Source of the DNA: CAZCVI01 sp964502145
GTDB taxonomy: Bacteria > Acidobacteriota > Aminicenantia > UBA2199
Assembly (NCBI GenBank): GCA_964502145.1
Contig: CAZCVI010000075.1
Span: 1 to 35,829 of the forward strand
DNA: 35,829 nt
Direction of reading: 5' to 3'
Every line of letters begins with the position of its first letter. Within the stretch, counting starts at the first letter, position 1. The translations under genes were made by a program, and so were the position numbers. This document shows positions 23,281-31,993 of the stretch, one piece after another. The notes beneath the pieces were generated by a model. That model was not told the DNA's origin. It searched no databases and saw nothing but the letters and a program-made list of their open reading frames with translations.

Positions 23281-25083
23281 TTAATGTTTATGGGTGACTT
23301 GCTTTACAGTGCTACCGCGATTGATGTTACGTTCCCAGTAGGCAGTGTGCAACAATTGATGCGATTTCTTGGAACCAGGTTCACCGAGGAATTTGGCATA
23401 AATACCATTTTCTCCCATAACGCTGGGGTTCTCGTGCGACTGACGCATGACCATGGATTTATCTTCATTATAAAGTCCCTGACCACGACGCGCTCTCATA
23501 GCGAGATCACTGCCATAAGGCTGTCCACCACCACCAACACAACCACCAGGACAAGCCATGATCTCAATGAAACCATACTCGGTCTTGCCAGTTTCGGCAA
23601 TCTGCTTGTTGACTTTGTCCAATAACTTGCGGGCATTACCTAAACCATGAGCGACTGCCACGGTAAGAGGTAGAGGACCTAATTCCTTGGTAGGAATAGT
23701 GAGAGTAGCTTCTTTGATGCCGTCCATACCTCTGACAACACCAACATTCAAGTCAGGCAAATTGGTGCCGGTCAACAAGAAGTACGCGGAACGAATAGCC
23801 GCTTCCATCACACCACCAGTGGCACCAAAAATAGTACCAGCCCCGGTATACTGCCCCATCAATTTCTCGGCTGGAGCTTCTTCAATGGTTTTGAAATCAA
23901 TACCAGCTTCTTTGATCATGCGGATAAACTCACGGGTAGTCAAAACATAATCGACATCCTGAAACCCGGAATCCCTCATCTCTGGACGACGGGCCTCAAA
24001 TTTTTTGGCGGTACAGGGCATGATCGATACACAGACAATCTTGGCGGGGTCAATGTTATACTCTTTGGCAAAATAGGTCTTGGCTAATGTGCCAAACATC
24101 TGCTGCGGCGACTTGCACGTGGAGGTTCTTTCAGCAAATTCGGGGTAATAGGTCTCCATGAACTTCACCCAACCGGGAGAACAGGAGGTAATCAGCGGTA
24201 ACGCACCACCGTTTTTAATACGGTTAATCAACTCGGTACCCTCTTCCAAGATGGTCAGGTCAGCGGTAAAGTTAGTATCAAAGATATGGTCAAAACCAAT
24301 CTTTTTCAACGCGGCATACATTTTACCAGGAGTAGCCAGACCGAGTTCCATGCCGAATTCTTCGGCCAGAGACACGCGGATAGCAGGAGCTTCTTGCACG
24401 ACAACGATTTTATCGGGGTCCTGAATGGCATCCCAGACCAAATCAACCTCGCTGTTCTCGCGTAATGCACCGGTAGGACAATACACGGTACACTGACCGC
24501 AATTCACACAGGGGCTATTGCCGAGACCCTCTTTGAAGAAGGTATTAACATTGACCTCGAAACCACGATCGGTAAAATTGATGGCATGCACGGTTTGACC
24601 ATCATTACACACGGTAATACAACGACCACAGGAAATACATTTCTTGGGATCACGAACCACGGAAGGACTGGTATGGTCCTCTGGGGTTTCGTCTACTACC
24701 AGGCGATATTTATCCATGGTGACGCCCATGTTGTTGGCGATATCTTGCAACTCGCATTTGCCATTGGATACGCAGGTAGGACAGGTGACATCATGGTTGG
24801 AAAGAATCAGTTCCACGAGGTCTTTACGCATTTCACGCAGACTCTTGGAATTGGTGGTGATTTTCATTCCTTTTTCGGCGGGAGTGCAGCACGCTCTTTT
24901 AGGAACGGGCATACCGGCTAATTCTACAACGCAAATACCGCAAGCAGCGGTAGGATGCAAGTCGTGATGATAACAGAGGGTGGGAATATTGATCCCCAGT
25001 TTACCGGCTGCTTCTAATATAGTGGTTCCAACAGGAACCTCGATTTCTTGTCCATCGATATATAAAGTGATCATATCAGGCAT
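23281..25083 (-). CDS. hydA: [FeFe]-hydrogenase catalytic subunit HydA, electron-bifurcating type
   Basis: This is the cytosolic H2-forming/consuming subunit (600 residues). An N-terminal [2Fe-2S] domain has LCYHHDLHPTAACGIC and a later C-C pair. A His-ligated [4Fe-4S] site (HDVTCPTC, CELQ) follows, then a double [4Fe-4S] ferredoxin domain (CISCGRC, CVNCGQCTVYCP) and the H-cluster domain. The three H-cluster motifs are TSCSPGW (C301, S302), MPCTAKKFE (C357) and MACPGGCVGGGGQP (C511, C515). The first reads CS where many hydrogenases have CC. There is no extra C-terminal [2Fe-2S] domain. AGGAGG precedes the ATG. Together with hydB and hydC just upstream it should form an NAD-linked, ferredoxin-linked bifurcating hydrogenase. 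Maturases HydEFG are not in the window. Confidence 0.95.
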   Translation of the reverse strand: MPDMITLYIDGQEIEVPVGTTILEAAGKLGINIPTLCYHHDLHPTAACGICVVELAGMPVPKRACCTPAEKGMKITTNSKSLREMRKDLVELILSNHDVTCPTCVSNGKCELQDIANNMGVTMDKYRLVVDETPEDHTSPSVVRDPKKCISCGRCITVCNDGQTVHAINFTDRGFEVNVNTFFKEGLGNSPCVNCGQCTVYCPTGALRENSEVDLVWDAIQDPDKIVVVQEAPAIRVSLAEEFGMELGLATPGKMYAALKKIGFDHIFDTNFTADLTILEEGTELINRIKNGGALPLITSCSPGWVKFMETYYPEFAERTSTCKSPQQMFGTLAKTYFAKEYNIDPAKIVCVSIMPCTAKKFEARRPEMRDSGFQDVDYVLTTREFIRMIKEAGIDFKTIEEAPAEKLMGQYTGAGTIFGATGGVMEAAIRSAYFLLTGTNLPDLNVGVVRGMDGIKEATLTIPTKELGPLPLTVAVAHGLGNARKLLDKVNKQIAETGKTEYGFIEIMACPGGCVGGGGQPYGSDLAMRARRGQGLYNEDKSMVMRQSHENPSVMGENGIYAKFLGEPGSKKSHQLLHTAYWERNINRGSTVKQVTHKH

Positions 25084-25101
25084 ATTTTCCTCCTAGTTCT
25101 C

Positions 25102-26709
25102 TTAGTTCGTTTCCCTTTGGGAAGGTTTGGTTTTATTTGTAAATTCTTCTCTGAAATTCTGGATGGCACTTTTCACCGGCATGACCAACGACTGCCCAAG
25201 GGGGCATAATGCGGTATGGTACATGGTATTGGCGGTTTGTAGCATCTGTTCGACATCTTCCTCGGTCCCGAAGCCTTCCCTGATCTTGTACACCAGGTCC
25301 AACAATTGCTTGGTGCCAATACGACAGGGAACACATTGACCGCACGATTCGTGAGCAAAGAATTTCAACACGGAAAAGAGCATGTCCACGATATCGGTGT
25401 CTTCATTCATGACAAGAATCGCACCGGAACCGAGCGCAGCTTTGTTCTCCCTTAAACTCTCGAAATCCATATGCACATCCAAGAGTCTCTCGGAGAGAAA
25501 CATCCCGGCTGAACCACCGACTAAAGCGGCTTTGAATTTTTTACCCTCTTTAATACCACCACCATAAGCGAAAATAATCTCCCGCAACGGGGTTCCCATT
25601 TCCACTTCGATCAATCCGGGCTGTTCGACATGGCCGAGGATAGTAAACACCTTGGTTCCGGTGGACTTGGGCGCACCAAAACCACTGAACCACTGGGCAC
25701 CATGTTCGATAATGGCGGGAATATTGGCCAGGGTCTCCACATTATTTACACAGGTGGGCCGATTCCATAAACCACAGGTCACGGGATAGGGAGGTTTGAT
25801 CCGGGGATTGCCCCGTTTGCCTTCCATGGACTCGATCAACGCGGTTTCCTCGCCACAGATGTACGCGCCAGCCCCTTTTTTGATTTCCAGGTCAAAAGAG
25901 AAATCCGTTCCCAGGATATTTTTGCCCAGGAGGTTGTATTTTTTGGCCTGATCAATCGCGTTTTGGGTTCGTTGAATAGACAGGGCATATTCACCGCGAA
26001 TATAGATATAACCTTGCTGAGCACCAATAGCATAACCGGCGATGATCATGGCTTCTACCAGCTTGTGCGGGTCACCTTCCAAGATCAACCGGTCCTTAAA
26101 CGTACCGGGTTCGCCTTCATCGGCATTACAAATCATATATTTGATCTTACCTTCGGCTTTGCGGGTGAATTCCCACTTTAAAGCGGTAGTGAACCCGGCG
26201 CCGCCACGACCCCGTAACCCGGAAGCTTTGATCTCGGCGATCACGGCTTCAGGAGTGATGGAATCGGTAAATATTTTCTCGATAGCTTTATAACCGCCAG
26301 CAGAAATAACCTCGTCAATATTGTCGGGGTCGATCTTCCACCCTTTATCCAGCACGATACGTTTTTGCGGACGGGTCAAACCCATGGTATGGTAGGATTT
26401 TACGCCTTCCATCTTGCCAGCGATTTGATGTTCCAGTGTTTCCACCACCCGGCCTTTGACAATATGCTGTTCAATGATGGTTTTCACATCGGATTCCTTG
26501 ACATTGTAATAATGAACGTTGTCAGGGTAGATCACCACGATGGCGCCTTTACCCATAATACCAACGGAACCGGTTTCCAGAACTTTTACCTCGCAATCCA
26601 GGTTTAATTCCTTCAGTTCTTTTTGCAATTGCCGTTTGACCTGGAAAACACCGGCTTGAACCGTCCCGTCATCTACAGGGAGTAAAATGTGTGTGCGATA
26701 AATACTCAT
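25102..26709 (-). CDS. hydB: Hydrogenase flavoprotein subunit HydB (NuoF-like), shortened
   Basis: This FMN/NAD-binding subunit (535 residues) is where NAD(H) reacts in bifurcating hydrogenases. The NuoF core is complete: SGLRGRGGAGFTTALKW, NADEGEPGTFKDR, GAGAYICGEETALIES and the [4Fe-4S] ligands ESCGQCVPC with a final C in ALCPLGQ. Two outer parts are changed. The N-terminal thioredoxin-fold domain lacks its cluster cysteines; the usual TGCxGxC reads TGSVGIM (S48, M52). The C-terminal ferredoxin domain with two [4Fe-4S] clusters, usual in HydB, is absent because the protein ends soon after the NuoF core. GGAGG precedes the ATG, which overlaps the hydC stop. Electron entry to ferredoxin must use another route. 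Confidence 0.92.
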   Translation of the reverse strand: MSIYRTHILLPVDDGTVQAGVFQVKRQLQKELKELNLDCEVKVLETGSVGIMGKGAIVVIYPDNVHYYNVKESDVKTIIEQHIVKGRVVETLEHQIAGKMEGVKSYHTMGLTRPQKRIVLDKGWKIDPDNIDEVISAGGYKAIEKIFTDSITPEAVIAEIKASGLRGRGGAGFTTALKWEFTRKAEGKIKYMICNADEGEPGTFKDRLILEGDPHKLVEAMIIAGYAIGAQQGYIYIRGEYALSIQRTQNAIDQAKKYNLLGKNILGTDFSFDLEIKKGAGAYICGEETALIESMEGKRGNPRIKPPYPVTCGLWNRPTCVNNVETLANIPAIIEHGAQWFSGFGAPKSTGTKVFTILGHVEQPGLIEVEMGTPLREIIFAYGGGIKEGKKFKAALVGGSAGMFLSERLLDVHMDFESLRENKAALGSGAILVMNEDTDIVDMLFSVLKFFAHESCGQCVPCRIGTKQLLDLVYKIREGFGTEEDVEQMLQTANTMYHTALCPLGQSLVMPVKSAIQNFREEFTNKTKPSQRETN

Positions 26710-27182
26710 TGCGCCCTCCGCTCTTCGTTAATAATGGTTTTCAGCCGTTCGGGGGTGAGGTTACCATAAACACGGTCACCAATCATCATGGCTGGAGCCG
26801 TACCGCATACCCCGAGGCAGGAGGTCATCTCCAGTGTAAATGTGCCGCAGGGGGTGGTTTCACCGAACTGGATTCCTAAAAGCTTCATCAGCTCCTTGGA
26901 AATAGTGGTGGACCCCATGAGATGGCAGGGGGGGGATTGACAGATACGGATCACGTTTTTGCCCCGTGGTTTCAAGCTGAACATGGTATAAAAGGTGGCC
27001 ACGCCATGCACGATGGAATAGGGAACCTTGACATACTCGGCAGCCTCTTTTAAATCCTCTTCGGTGAGATAATTCTCGGCCCGATTGTCCTGAAAATCAT
27101 GTAAAATGGACAACAGGTGTTCAGAAGAGGGAGTGTATTTTTTCAAAATATCTACTCTTGTTAATGTTGTTTTGGTTGTCAT
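26706..27182 (-). CDS. hydC: Hydrogenase subunit HydC (NuoE-like [2Fe-2S] protein)
   Basis: This 158-residue protein has a helical NuoE N-domain (SSEHLLSILHDFQ, VPYSIVHGVATFYTMF) and a thioredoxin-fold [2Fe-2S] domain. All four ligands are present: CQSPPC (C-x4-C) and CLGVC (C-x3-C). It passes electrons between HydB and HydA. GGGAG lies seven to eight nt before the ATG; the stop overlaps the hydB start (ATGA), so the two are translationally coupled. Confidence 0.93.
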   Translation of the reverse strand: MTTKTTLTRVDILKKYTPSSEHLLSILHDFQDNRAENYLTEEDLKEAAEYVKVPYSIVHGVATFYTMFSLKPRGKNVIRICQSPPCHLMGSTTISKELMKLLGIQFGETTPCGTFTLEMTSCLGVCGTAPAMMIGDRVYGNLTPERLKTIINEERRAQ

Positions 27183-27199
27183 TGTATTACTCCCGGTGG

Positions 27200-30100
27200 T
27201 TAGAGCATCTGATCCAATCGTCTATGCCCGACGAATTCTTTTTTCACTGTTTCGGCGGGGGTTTGTTCCCGGTCGCAGTGCAAGCAACGTCTGGCTTCTT
27301 CGATGGTGTTTTCGAGGCTCATGCCTTTATTCACTTCCAGGGCCATACTACGGATACGGACTTCAGCATCCTCGAATTCGGCGGTTTTGCGGGTCAGGGT
27401 GGTGAGATAGGCTTCTTCGTCATAACCGACTGGCACTGATTTCCGTGGACCGTCAGCGGCAAACAGTTTGCCCTCGTATCCAAGGTACTTGTCAATGGTG
27501 ATGGCTGCCTGTCGTCCCTGGGCGACGCATTCAATGATGGTAGAAGGATTGACATTGTCACCTCCAGCAAAGATACCGGCGGTATTGGTGGCCATGGTCT
27601 TGTTATCAATCTTCATGGAACCCCAGGTACTCTTGGCGGTTTCACCCAATTCGAGACCCTCGGACATCTGTTGTCCTAAACAAGGAATAACGAGATCGGC
27701 TTTGACATTAAATTGGGAACCCTCGATGGGGATGGGACGCCGTCTTCCAGAAGTATCAAACGGCCCTTGAGCAGTACGGATGCAGTCGATGCTCTCAACT
27801 TTATCTTTACCTTTGATCTCGATAGGATTGACCATACAGTCGATCAAAATACCTTCTTCCAAGGCTTCGCTAACTTCTTCGCGATGGGCGGGCATTTCAT
27901 TTAAGGCACGGCGATACAACACGCGGACTTCTTCAGCACCCAACCGTTTGGCGGTGCGGGCGGCGTCCATGGCAGTGGAACCACCACCAATCACAACAAC
28001 GTGTTTACCAACCATCATCTTCTCGCCATCATTGGCTTTATATAAAAACTCGATACCATACATCACGCCTTCTTTGTCGCTGCCCTTGACATCCATGCGG
28101 GTGGCAGTATGGGCACCGGTGGCGATAAATACGGCATTATAATCTTTCTTCAACGCGTCAAGGGAGGCAACACGGGAGTTAAGACGAATCTCAACACCGG
28201 CTCTTTCGATGACATTGATCTCGGCTTGCAATTTATCTTTGGGGAGACGATAATCAGGGATACCCCATTTCATCATACCACCAGCTTGGGGTGTGGCTTC
28301 AAAAACCACGGGTTTGTAACCGAGACGGGTCAGATAGAAGCCGCAGGCGAGTCCTGCCGGACCAGCACCGATGATGGCCACTTTCTCTTTTTTCGGTTTG
28401 AATGGTGGCGCAAAACCCATGCCCTTTTCAATTGCCCAATCAGCAAACGAACGTTTTACTTCACGAATCGAGACGGCCTCATCGTATTTACCACGGGAAC
28501 ATTTAGGCTCGCAGAACGCGGGACACACGCGGGCACAGGCAATAGGAAAGGGATTGTTTTTCATGTGGGTGAAGTACGCTTGTTCGAGTTTGCCGTCGCC
28601 CATGTAGGAAATATATGAAGCGGCATCGACGTTACCAGGACACGCGTTTTCGCAGGGAGCGGCAAACAGCGCGGCGCAAACTCCTGCTTTACACTTTTTG
28701 TCGGTGATGTGTTGTTCGTATTCGTGGCGGAAATATTTTAATGTGGCCAGGATGGGGTTTGGTGCTGCTTGACCGAGACCGCACAGGGAAGTGGCTTTAA
28801 TCGTATGGGCCAATTTCTCCAGTTTGTCCAGGTCTTCCATCTTGGCGCGACCGCGGGTGATATCTTCGAGGATACCGAACATCTGTTTTAAACCGAGACG
28901 GCAGGGGGCGCATTGACCGCAGGATTCTTCAAGGGAGAATTCGAGGAAGTACTTGCAGATATTGACCATGCAGGTATCTTCATCCATGACAATCAAACCA
29001 CCAGAACCCATGATAGAACCGAGGTCTCTGAGAGATTCATAATCAATGGGAGTATTGAGGAACTGGGAAGGGATACAACCGCCGGAAGGACCGCCAGTTT
29101 GCACGGCCTTGAACTTCTTCCCCTTGGGAATACCGCCGCCAATCTCGAAGACGAGTTCGCCGAGGGTGATACCCATGGGAACTTCCACGAGACCGGTATT
29201 GCAGACATTACCGGACAGGGCGAACACTTTGGTGCCCTTGCTCTTCTCGGTGCCGATAGCACTAAACCATTCGGGACCATTATTATATATATGGCGTACA
29301 TTGGAAAGGGTTTCCACGTTGTTGATAATGGTGGGTTTATCCCACAATCCTTTGAGCGCGGGAAACGGTGGTTTGGGTCGCGGCATACCGCGTCCACCTT
29401 CGATGGAGGCGATCAATGCGGTTTCTTCTCCGCATACAAAAGCACCCGCACCGACACGGATTTCGATATCAAAAGAAAAATCGGTCTCGAAAATATTCTT
29501 TCCCAGTAAGCCCATGTCTTTGGCTTGTTTGATGGCGATTTGGACGCGCTCAATAGCCAGGGGGTATTCGGCTCTGACATAGATGAAACCCTTGTTGGCA
29601 CCGATAGCATAACCGGCGATAGCCATGCCTTCCAGCACGGAGTGCGGGTCGCCTTCCAGTACGGCGCGGTCCATAAAAGCACCCGGGTCGCCTTCGTCGG
29701 CGTTACAGATAATGTATTTCTGGTCTGATTTGTTCAGGTAGGCAAAGCGCCATTTTAAACCGGTGGGAAAACCAGCGCCACCACGACCACGTAGACCGGA
29801 TTTCATCATGATTTCAATCGTCTCTTCCTGGGTTTTGGTAGTTAATACCTGGCCCAATGCCTCGTAGCCCTGTAAACCGATGTATTCCTCGACGTTTTCC
29901 GGGTCTATCTTACCGCAATTGGAGAGCACGATCTTGCGTTGTTTTTCGAAAAAGGGTACTTGTTTTTTCTGTTCTACCAGTTGGCGGGCTTCTGGGGCCA
30001 GCCACAGTTTATCGGTTACCGGGCGGCCTTTGAGGAGATGCTCCTCGGCTATGCGCTCGATATCTTTCTCTGTCAGTTTGATATAGAAAGAGCCGTCCGG

Positions 30101-30280
30101 GTAGACCACCATGACCGGTCCCAATTCACAGGGACCCATGCAACCGGTTTCGATTACATTTATCTCTTTGGTCAGGCCTTTTTCATCAATCGCTCGTAGC
30201 AACTGATCTTTCAGTTGTTGGCTGTGGGAGGAGAGACAGGCCGCTCCCCCGCATATTAAAACATCAATCCTCTTGTTCAT
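27200..30280 (-). CDS. NuoF-like flavoprotein fused to a glutamate-synthase-beta/NfnB-type flavoprotein
   Basis: This single 1026-residue chain holds two redox enzymes. Residues 1-100 form a thioredoxin-fold domain with all four [2Fe-2S] cysteines (C10, C15, C47, C51). Residues 110-540 are NuoF/HydB-like: GLRGRGGAGFPTGLKW (162-177), NADEGDPGAFMDR, GAGAFVCGEETALIAS and ESCGQCAPC. Residues 540-1026 are a glutamate-synthase-small-subunit type FAD/NAD(P) protein. Its N-terminal cysteine motifs (PCENACP, CARVCPAFCEPKC) fit [4Fe-4S] clusters, followed by the dinucleotide folds IIGAGPAGLACG and VVIGGGSTAMDAARTA. This joins one NAD site to one NADP-type site, as in Stn/Nfn-like bifurcating transhydrogenases where these parts are separate. 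It is likely to work with the NuoE-like protein at 30778, and possibly with HydA. AAAGGA precedes the ATG. Confidence 0.9.
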   Translation of the reverse strand: MNKRIDVLICGGAACLSSHSQQLKDQLLRAIDEKGLTKEINVIETGCMGPCELGPVMVVYPDGSFYIKLTEKDIERIAEEHLLKGRPVTDKLWLAPEARQLVEQKKQVPFFEKQRKIVLSNCGKIDPENVEEYIGLQGYEALGQVLTTKTQEETIEIMMKSGLRGRGGAGFPTGLKWRFAYLNKSDQKYIICNADEGDPGAFMDRAVLEGDPHSVLEGMAIAGYAIGANKGFIYVRAEYPLAIERVQIAIKQAKDMGLLGKNIFETDFSFDIEIRVGAGAFVCGEETALIASIEGGRGMPRPKPPFPALKGLWDKPTIINNVETLSNVRHIYNNGPEWFSAIGTEKSKGTKVFALSGNVCNTGLVEVPMGITLGELVFEIGGGIPKGKKFKAVQTGGPSGGCIPSQFLNTPIDYESLRDLGSIMGSGGLIVMDEDTCMVNICKYFLEFSLEESCGQCAPCRLGLKQMFGILEDITRGRAKMEDLDKLEKLAHTIKATSLCGLGQAAPNPILATLKYFRHEYEQHITDKKCKAGVCAALFAAPCENACPGNVDAASYISYMGDGKLEQAYFTHMKNNPFPIACARVCPAFCEPKCSRGKYDEAVSIREVKRSFADWAIEKGMGFAPPFKPKKEKVAIIGAGPAGLACGFYLTRLGYKPVVFEATPQAGGMMKWGIPDYRLPKDKLQAEINVIERAGVEIRLNSRVASLDALKKDYNAVFIATGAHTATRMDVKGSDKEGVMYGIEFLYKANDGEKMMVGKHVVVIGGGSTAMDAARTAKRLGAEEVRVLYRRALNEMPAHREEVSEALEEGILIDCMVNPIEIKGKDKVESIDCIRTAQGPFDTSGRRRPIPIEGSQFNVKADLVIPCLGQQMSEGLELGETAKSTWGSMKIDNKTMATNTAGIFAGGDNVNPSTIIECVAQGRQAAITIDKYLGYEGKLFAADGPRKSVPVGYDEEAYLTTLTRKTAEFEDAEVRIRSMALEVNKGMSLENTIEEARRCLHCDREQTPAETVKKEFVGHRRLDQML

Positions 30281-30349
30281 AGTCCATTCCTTTATGTTAT
30301 AATTTCTATGGTCTAATCTCTATTAAAAATAACTATTTGATCCTCTTGA

Positions 30350-30709
30350 TTAAAGGGTTTCCAGGACATAATTGGAAAGAGCGCGACCATTGACGATATG
30401 TTCGGCCATGATCTTGCGTGCTACTTCCACATTGACGTCGCCGTAGACGATATCCGGTTTGCCGTCTTCTTTAACGGTGACTACCGGTTCGTGGGAACTG
30501 AGTCCCCGTTCGCCCGTTTGCAATACCAGCACGTCTGTTAACTGGCGTTTTTCTATCTCTTCTAAAAATGTTTTGAGGGTATCTCGGGCTCCGGCAGCAA
30601 TGCCGCTGGTTCCCATATCAAGCACCAGTTTAATCCTGGATTTGCCATCGCGTAGACGCATATCCATCTCGGTTTTTTCCCTGATTTTTTTTAAATCTGA
30701 AAGCTTCAT
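30350..30709 (-). CDS. HndB-like thioredoxin-fold protein without cysteines
   Basis: This 119-residue protein follows the (2Fe-2S) ferredoxin-like family found as HndB in NADP-reducing hydrogenase operons: MGTSGIAAGARDTLK, LTDVLVLQTG, then EPVVTV and the helical end AEHIVNGRALS. In the family the motifs are GTCGIAAGA and TGCxGxCxxEP. Here they read GTSGIAAGA (S35) and TGERGLSSHEP (E67, S71), and the whole protein contains no cysteine. It therefore cannot hold a conventional [2Fe-2S] cluster and may be a structural or regulatory subunit. It lies between the NuoE-like and NuoF-GltD genes with gaps of 68-69 nt. AGGAGAT precedes the ATG. Confidence 0.88.
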   Translation of the reverse strand: MKLSDLKKIREKTEMDMRLRDGKSRIKLVLDMGTSGIAAGARDTLKTFLEEIEKRQLTDVLVLQTGERGLSSHEPVVTVKEDGKPDIVYGDVNVEVARKIMAEHIVNGRALSNYVLETL

Positions 30710-30777
30710 TTTAACTGATCTCCTTTAGTTAAGAATTCGTATGATTTTGTTTTTTTGACGCAAAAAGCCACTGTATC

Positions 30778-31281
30778 TCAGTTCTTTTGATTCGCTTGTT
30801 TGAAGGTGCGGATCGTTTGGAGTGCTTTTTGTGGATTTAATCGCCCGTAGACCTCTTCATCGATCAGCATCACCGGTGCTAGACCGCAGGCACCGAAGCA
30901 CCTGGCAGTGGAAAGAGTAAAAAATTGATCGGCGGTAGTGCCACCAACCTTGAGTTTTAACTCTCGCTGCAATACAGTAATGATGTCTTGGGCGCCTTTT
31001 ACGTGGCAGGCCGTGCCCAGACAAACATTAATGATATGTTCGCCGATAGGTTCGGTCCTGAAAAAATTGTAAAAGGTGACTACTCCGTAAATTTTAGCGT
31101 GTGGGACATTCAGCTCTCGCCCCACAAAATGTTGTACTTCCATGGGCAGGTACCCGAAAATTTCCTGGGCTTTGTGAAGCACCTGGATCAATGGCCCCGG
31201 AATATTACGGTTCTCATTGATGAACCGTTTTAACTCCCTGTAATGCTCATTATCAGGGATGCGAATTTCAGAAACGTCCAT
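30778..31281 (-). CDS. Second NuoE/HydC-like [2Fe-2S] subunit
   Basis: This 167-residue NuoE-type protein has a helical part (PGPLIQVLHKAQEIFGYLP, VPHAKIYGVVTFYNFF) and a thioredoxin fold with four cysteines, CLGTAC and CFGAC. It is more like a NuoE/HndA partner for the NuoF-GltD fusion than for HydB, which has its own hydC. The ATG at 31281 is chosen because GGAGG lies just before it; a GTG at 31293 overlaps that ribosome site. It heads the row of six redox genes that runs to hydA. Confidence 0.92.
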   Translation of the reverse strand: MDVSEIRIPDNEHYRELKRFINENRNIPGPLIQVLHKAQEIFGYLPMEVQHFVGRELNVPHAKIYGVVTFYNFFRTEPIGEHIINVCLGTACHVKGAQDIITVLQRELKLKVGGTTADQFFTLSTARCFGACGLAPVMLIDEEVYGRLNPQKALQTIRTFKQANQKN

Positions 31282-31500
31282 TACTTCCTCCACTTTCTGT
31301 ATTTTGGGTTTCTATATTTAACATGGCCCGGACTTCTCAGGTCCATTTTGCTGGGGCAAAAAGGGGACTGAAAAGTGGGCATAAATCTATTGTTAGCGAT
31401 TCCTATACAAACGGTAGGCATGTTTTTCAGGGAGTTCCGTGAAAAATCAAACCACAAAAGGGGTGCGGATTTCCTCTTTGGGTTCATGGCTTTTTTGTTT

Positions 31501-31845
31501 TTACTCCTGGGAAGTGTTCAGTATAGCGAATACTTTACCTGAGATTTGAAAGGCGTTTTCACGGCAGGACAGCAGATATATCCCTTCTTCCTCTGCTTTT
31601 TGAATGACATTGGGATCGGGTTTAGCCCCGTTACCGAAGATGATGCCCGCCACGCGTTTTAATTGGGCCACGGCAATGACGTTCATGTGCCGTTGAATGG
31701 TAATCCATAGGCAACCTTCCGGGCAATTGCCCATCACGTCCGACAGAAGATCCGAGGTGTATCCATCGCATACCTCTTCGGCGCTACCTTTTGCCAATAC
31801 TTCACAACCTAACTCTTCTATAATTTTGTCTACTTTCATTGTCAT
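31501..31845 (-). CDS. DRTGG-domain protein, hydrogenase-operon side
   Basis: A small single-domain protein of about 114 residues: KVDKIIEELGCEVLAKG, GYTSDLLSDVMGNCPEGCLWIT, then NVIAVAQLKRVAGIIFGNG. This is the DRTGG fold (named for a motif not kept here), which usually accompanies CBS or phosphotransacetylase domains as a likely ligand-binding unit. The start is uncertain: ATGs at 31845 and 31839 and a TTG at 31857 are possible, none with a clear ribosome site. A promoter lies at 31903-31932. The first redox gene follows after 219 bp. A relative lies on the opposite strand at 33553. Confidence 0.8.
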   Translation of the reverse strand: MTMKVDKIIEELGCEVLAKGSAEEVCDGYTSDLLSDVMGNCPEGCLWITIQRHMNVIAVAQLKRVAGIIFGNGAKPDPNVIQKAEEEGIYLLSCRENAFQISGKVFAILNTSQE

Positions 31846-31902
31846 TTTAACGACCAACTTCGTTCGTCTCTTATAGTATTATCGTTGCGGAATAAATTAC
31901 GT

Positions 31903-31932
31903 TTATAACAAATCTTATCACAAAATGGTCAA
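31903..31932 (-). promoter_or_regulatory. Promoter for the DRTGG-hydrogenase operon
   Basis: On the minus strand, -35 TTGACC (31927-31932), 18 bp, and -10 TTATAA (31903-31908). A second hexamer TTGACT lies nine bases upstream of the first. Start near 31896. Confidence 0.55.
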
Positions 31933-31993
31933 AAGTCAAGAGTCAGAAGAGACAAAATCATCTATTTATTAACGAATAGCATGTTTCTTTTGC

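Noticed and set aside
30978..31100. Possible frameshift in the second NuoE-like gene
   Set aside because: All four cysteines and both domains are in one frame of normal length; the overlapping forward frame is a shadow.
31281..31487. Reverse-strand 68-residue frame between the DRTGG and NuoE-like genes
   Set aside because: Its composition is unlike the neighbours, there is no start signal, and it overlaps the ribosome site of the next gene.
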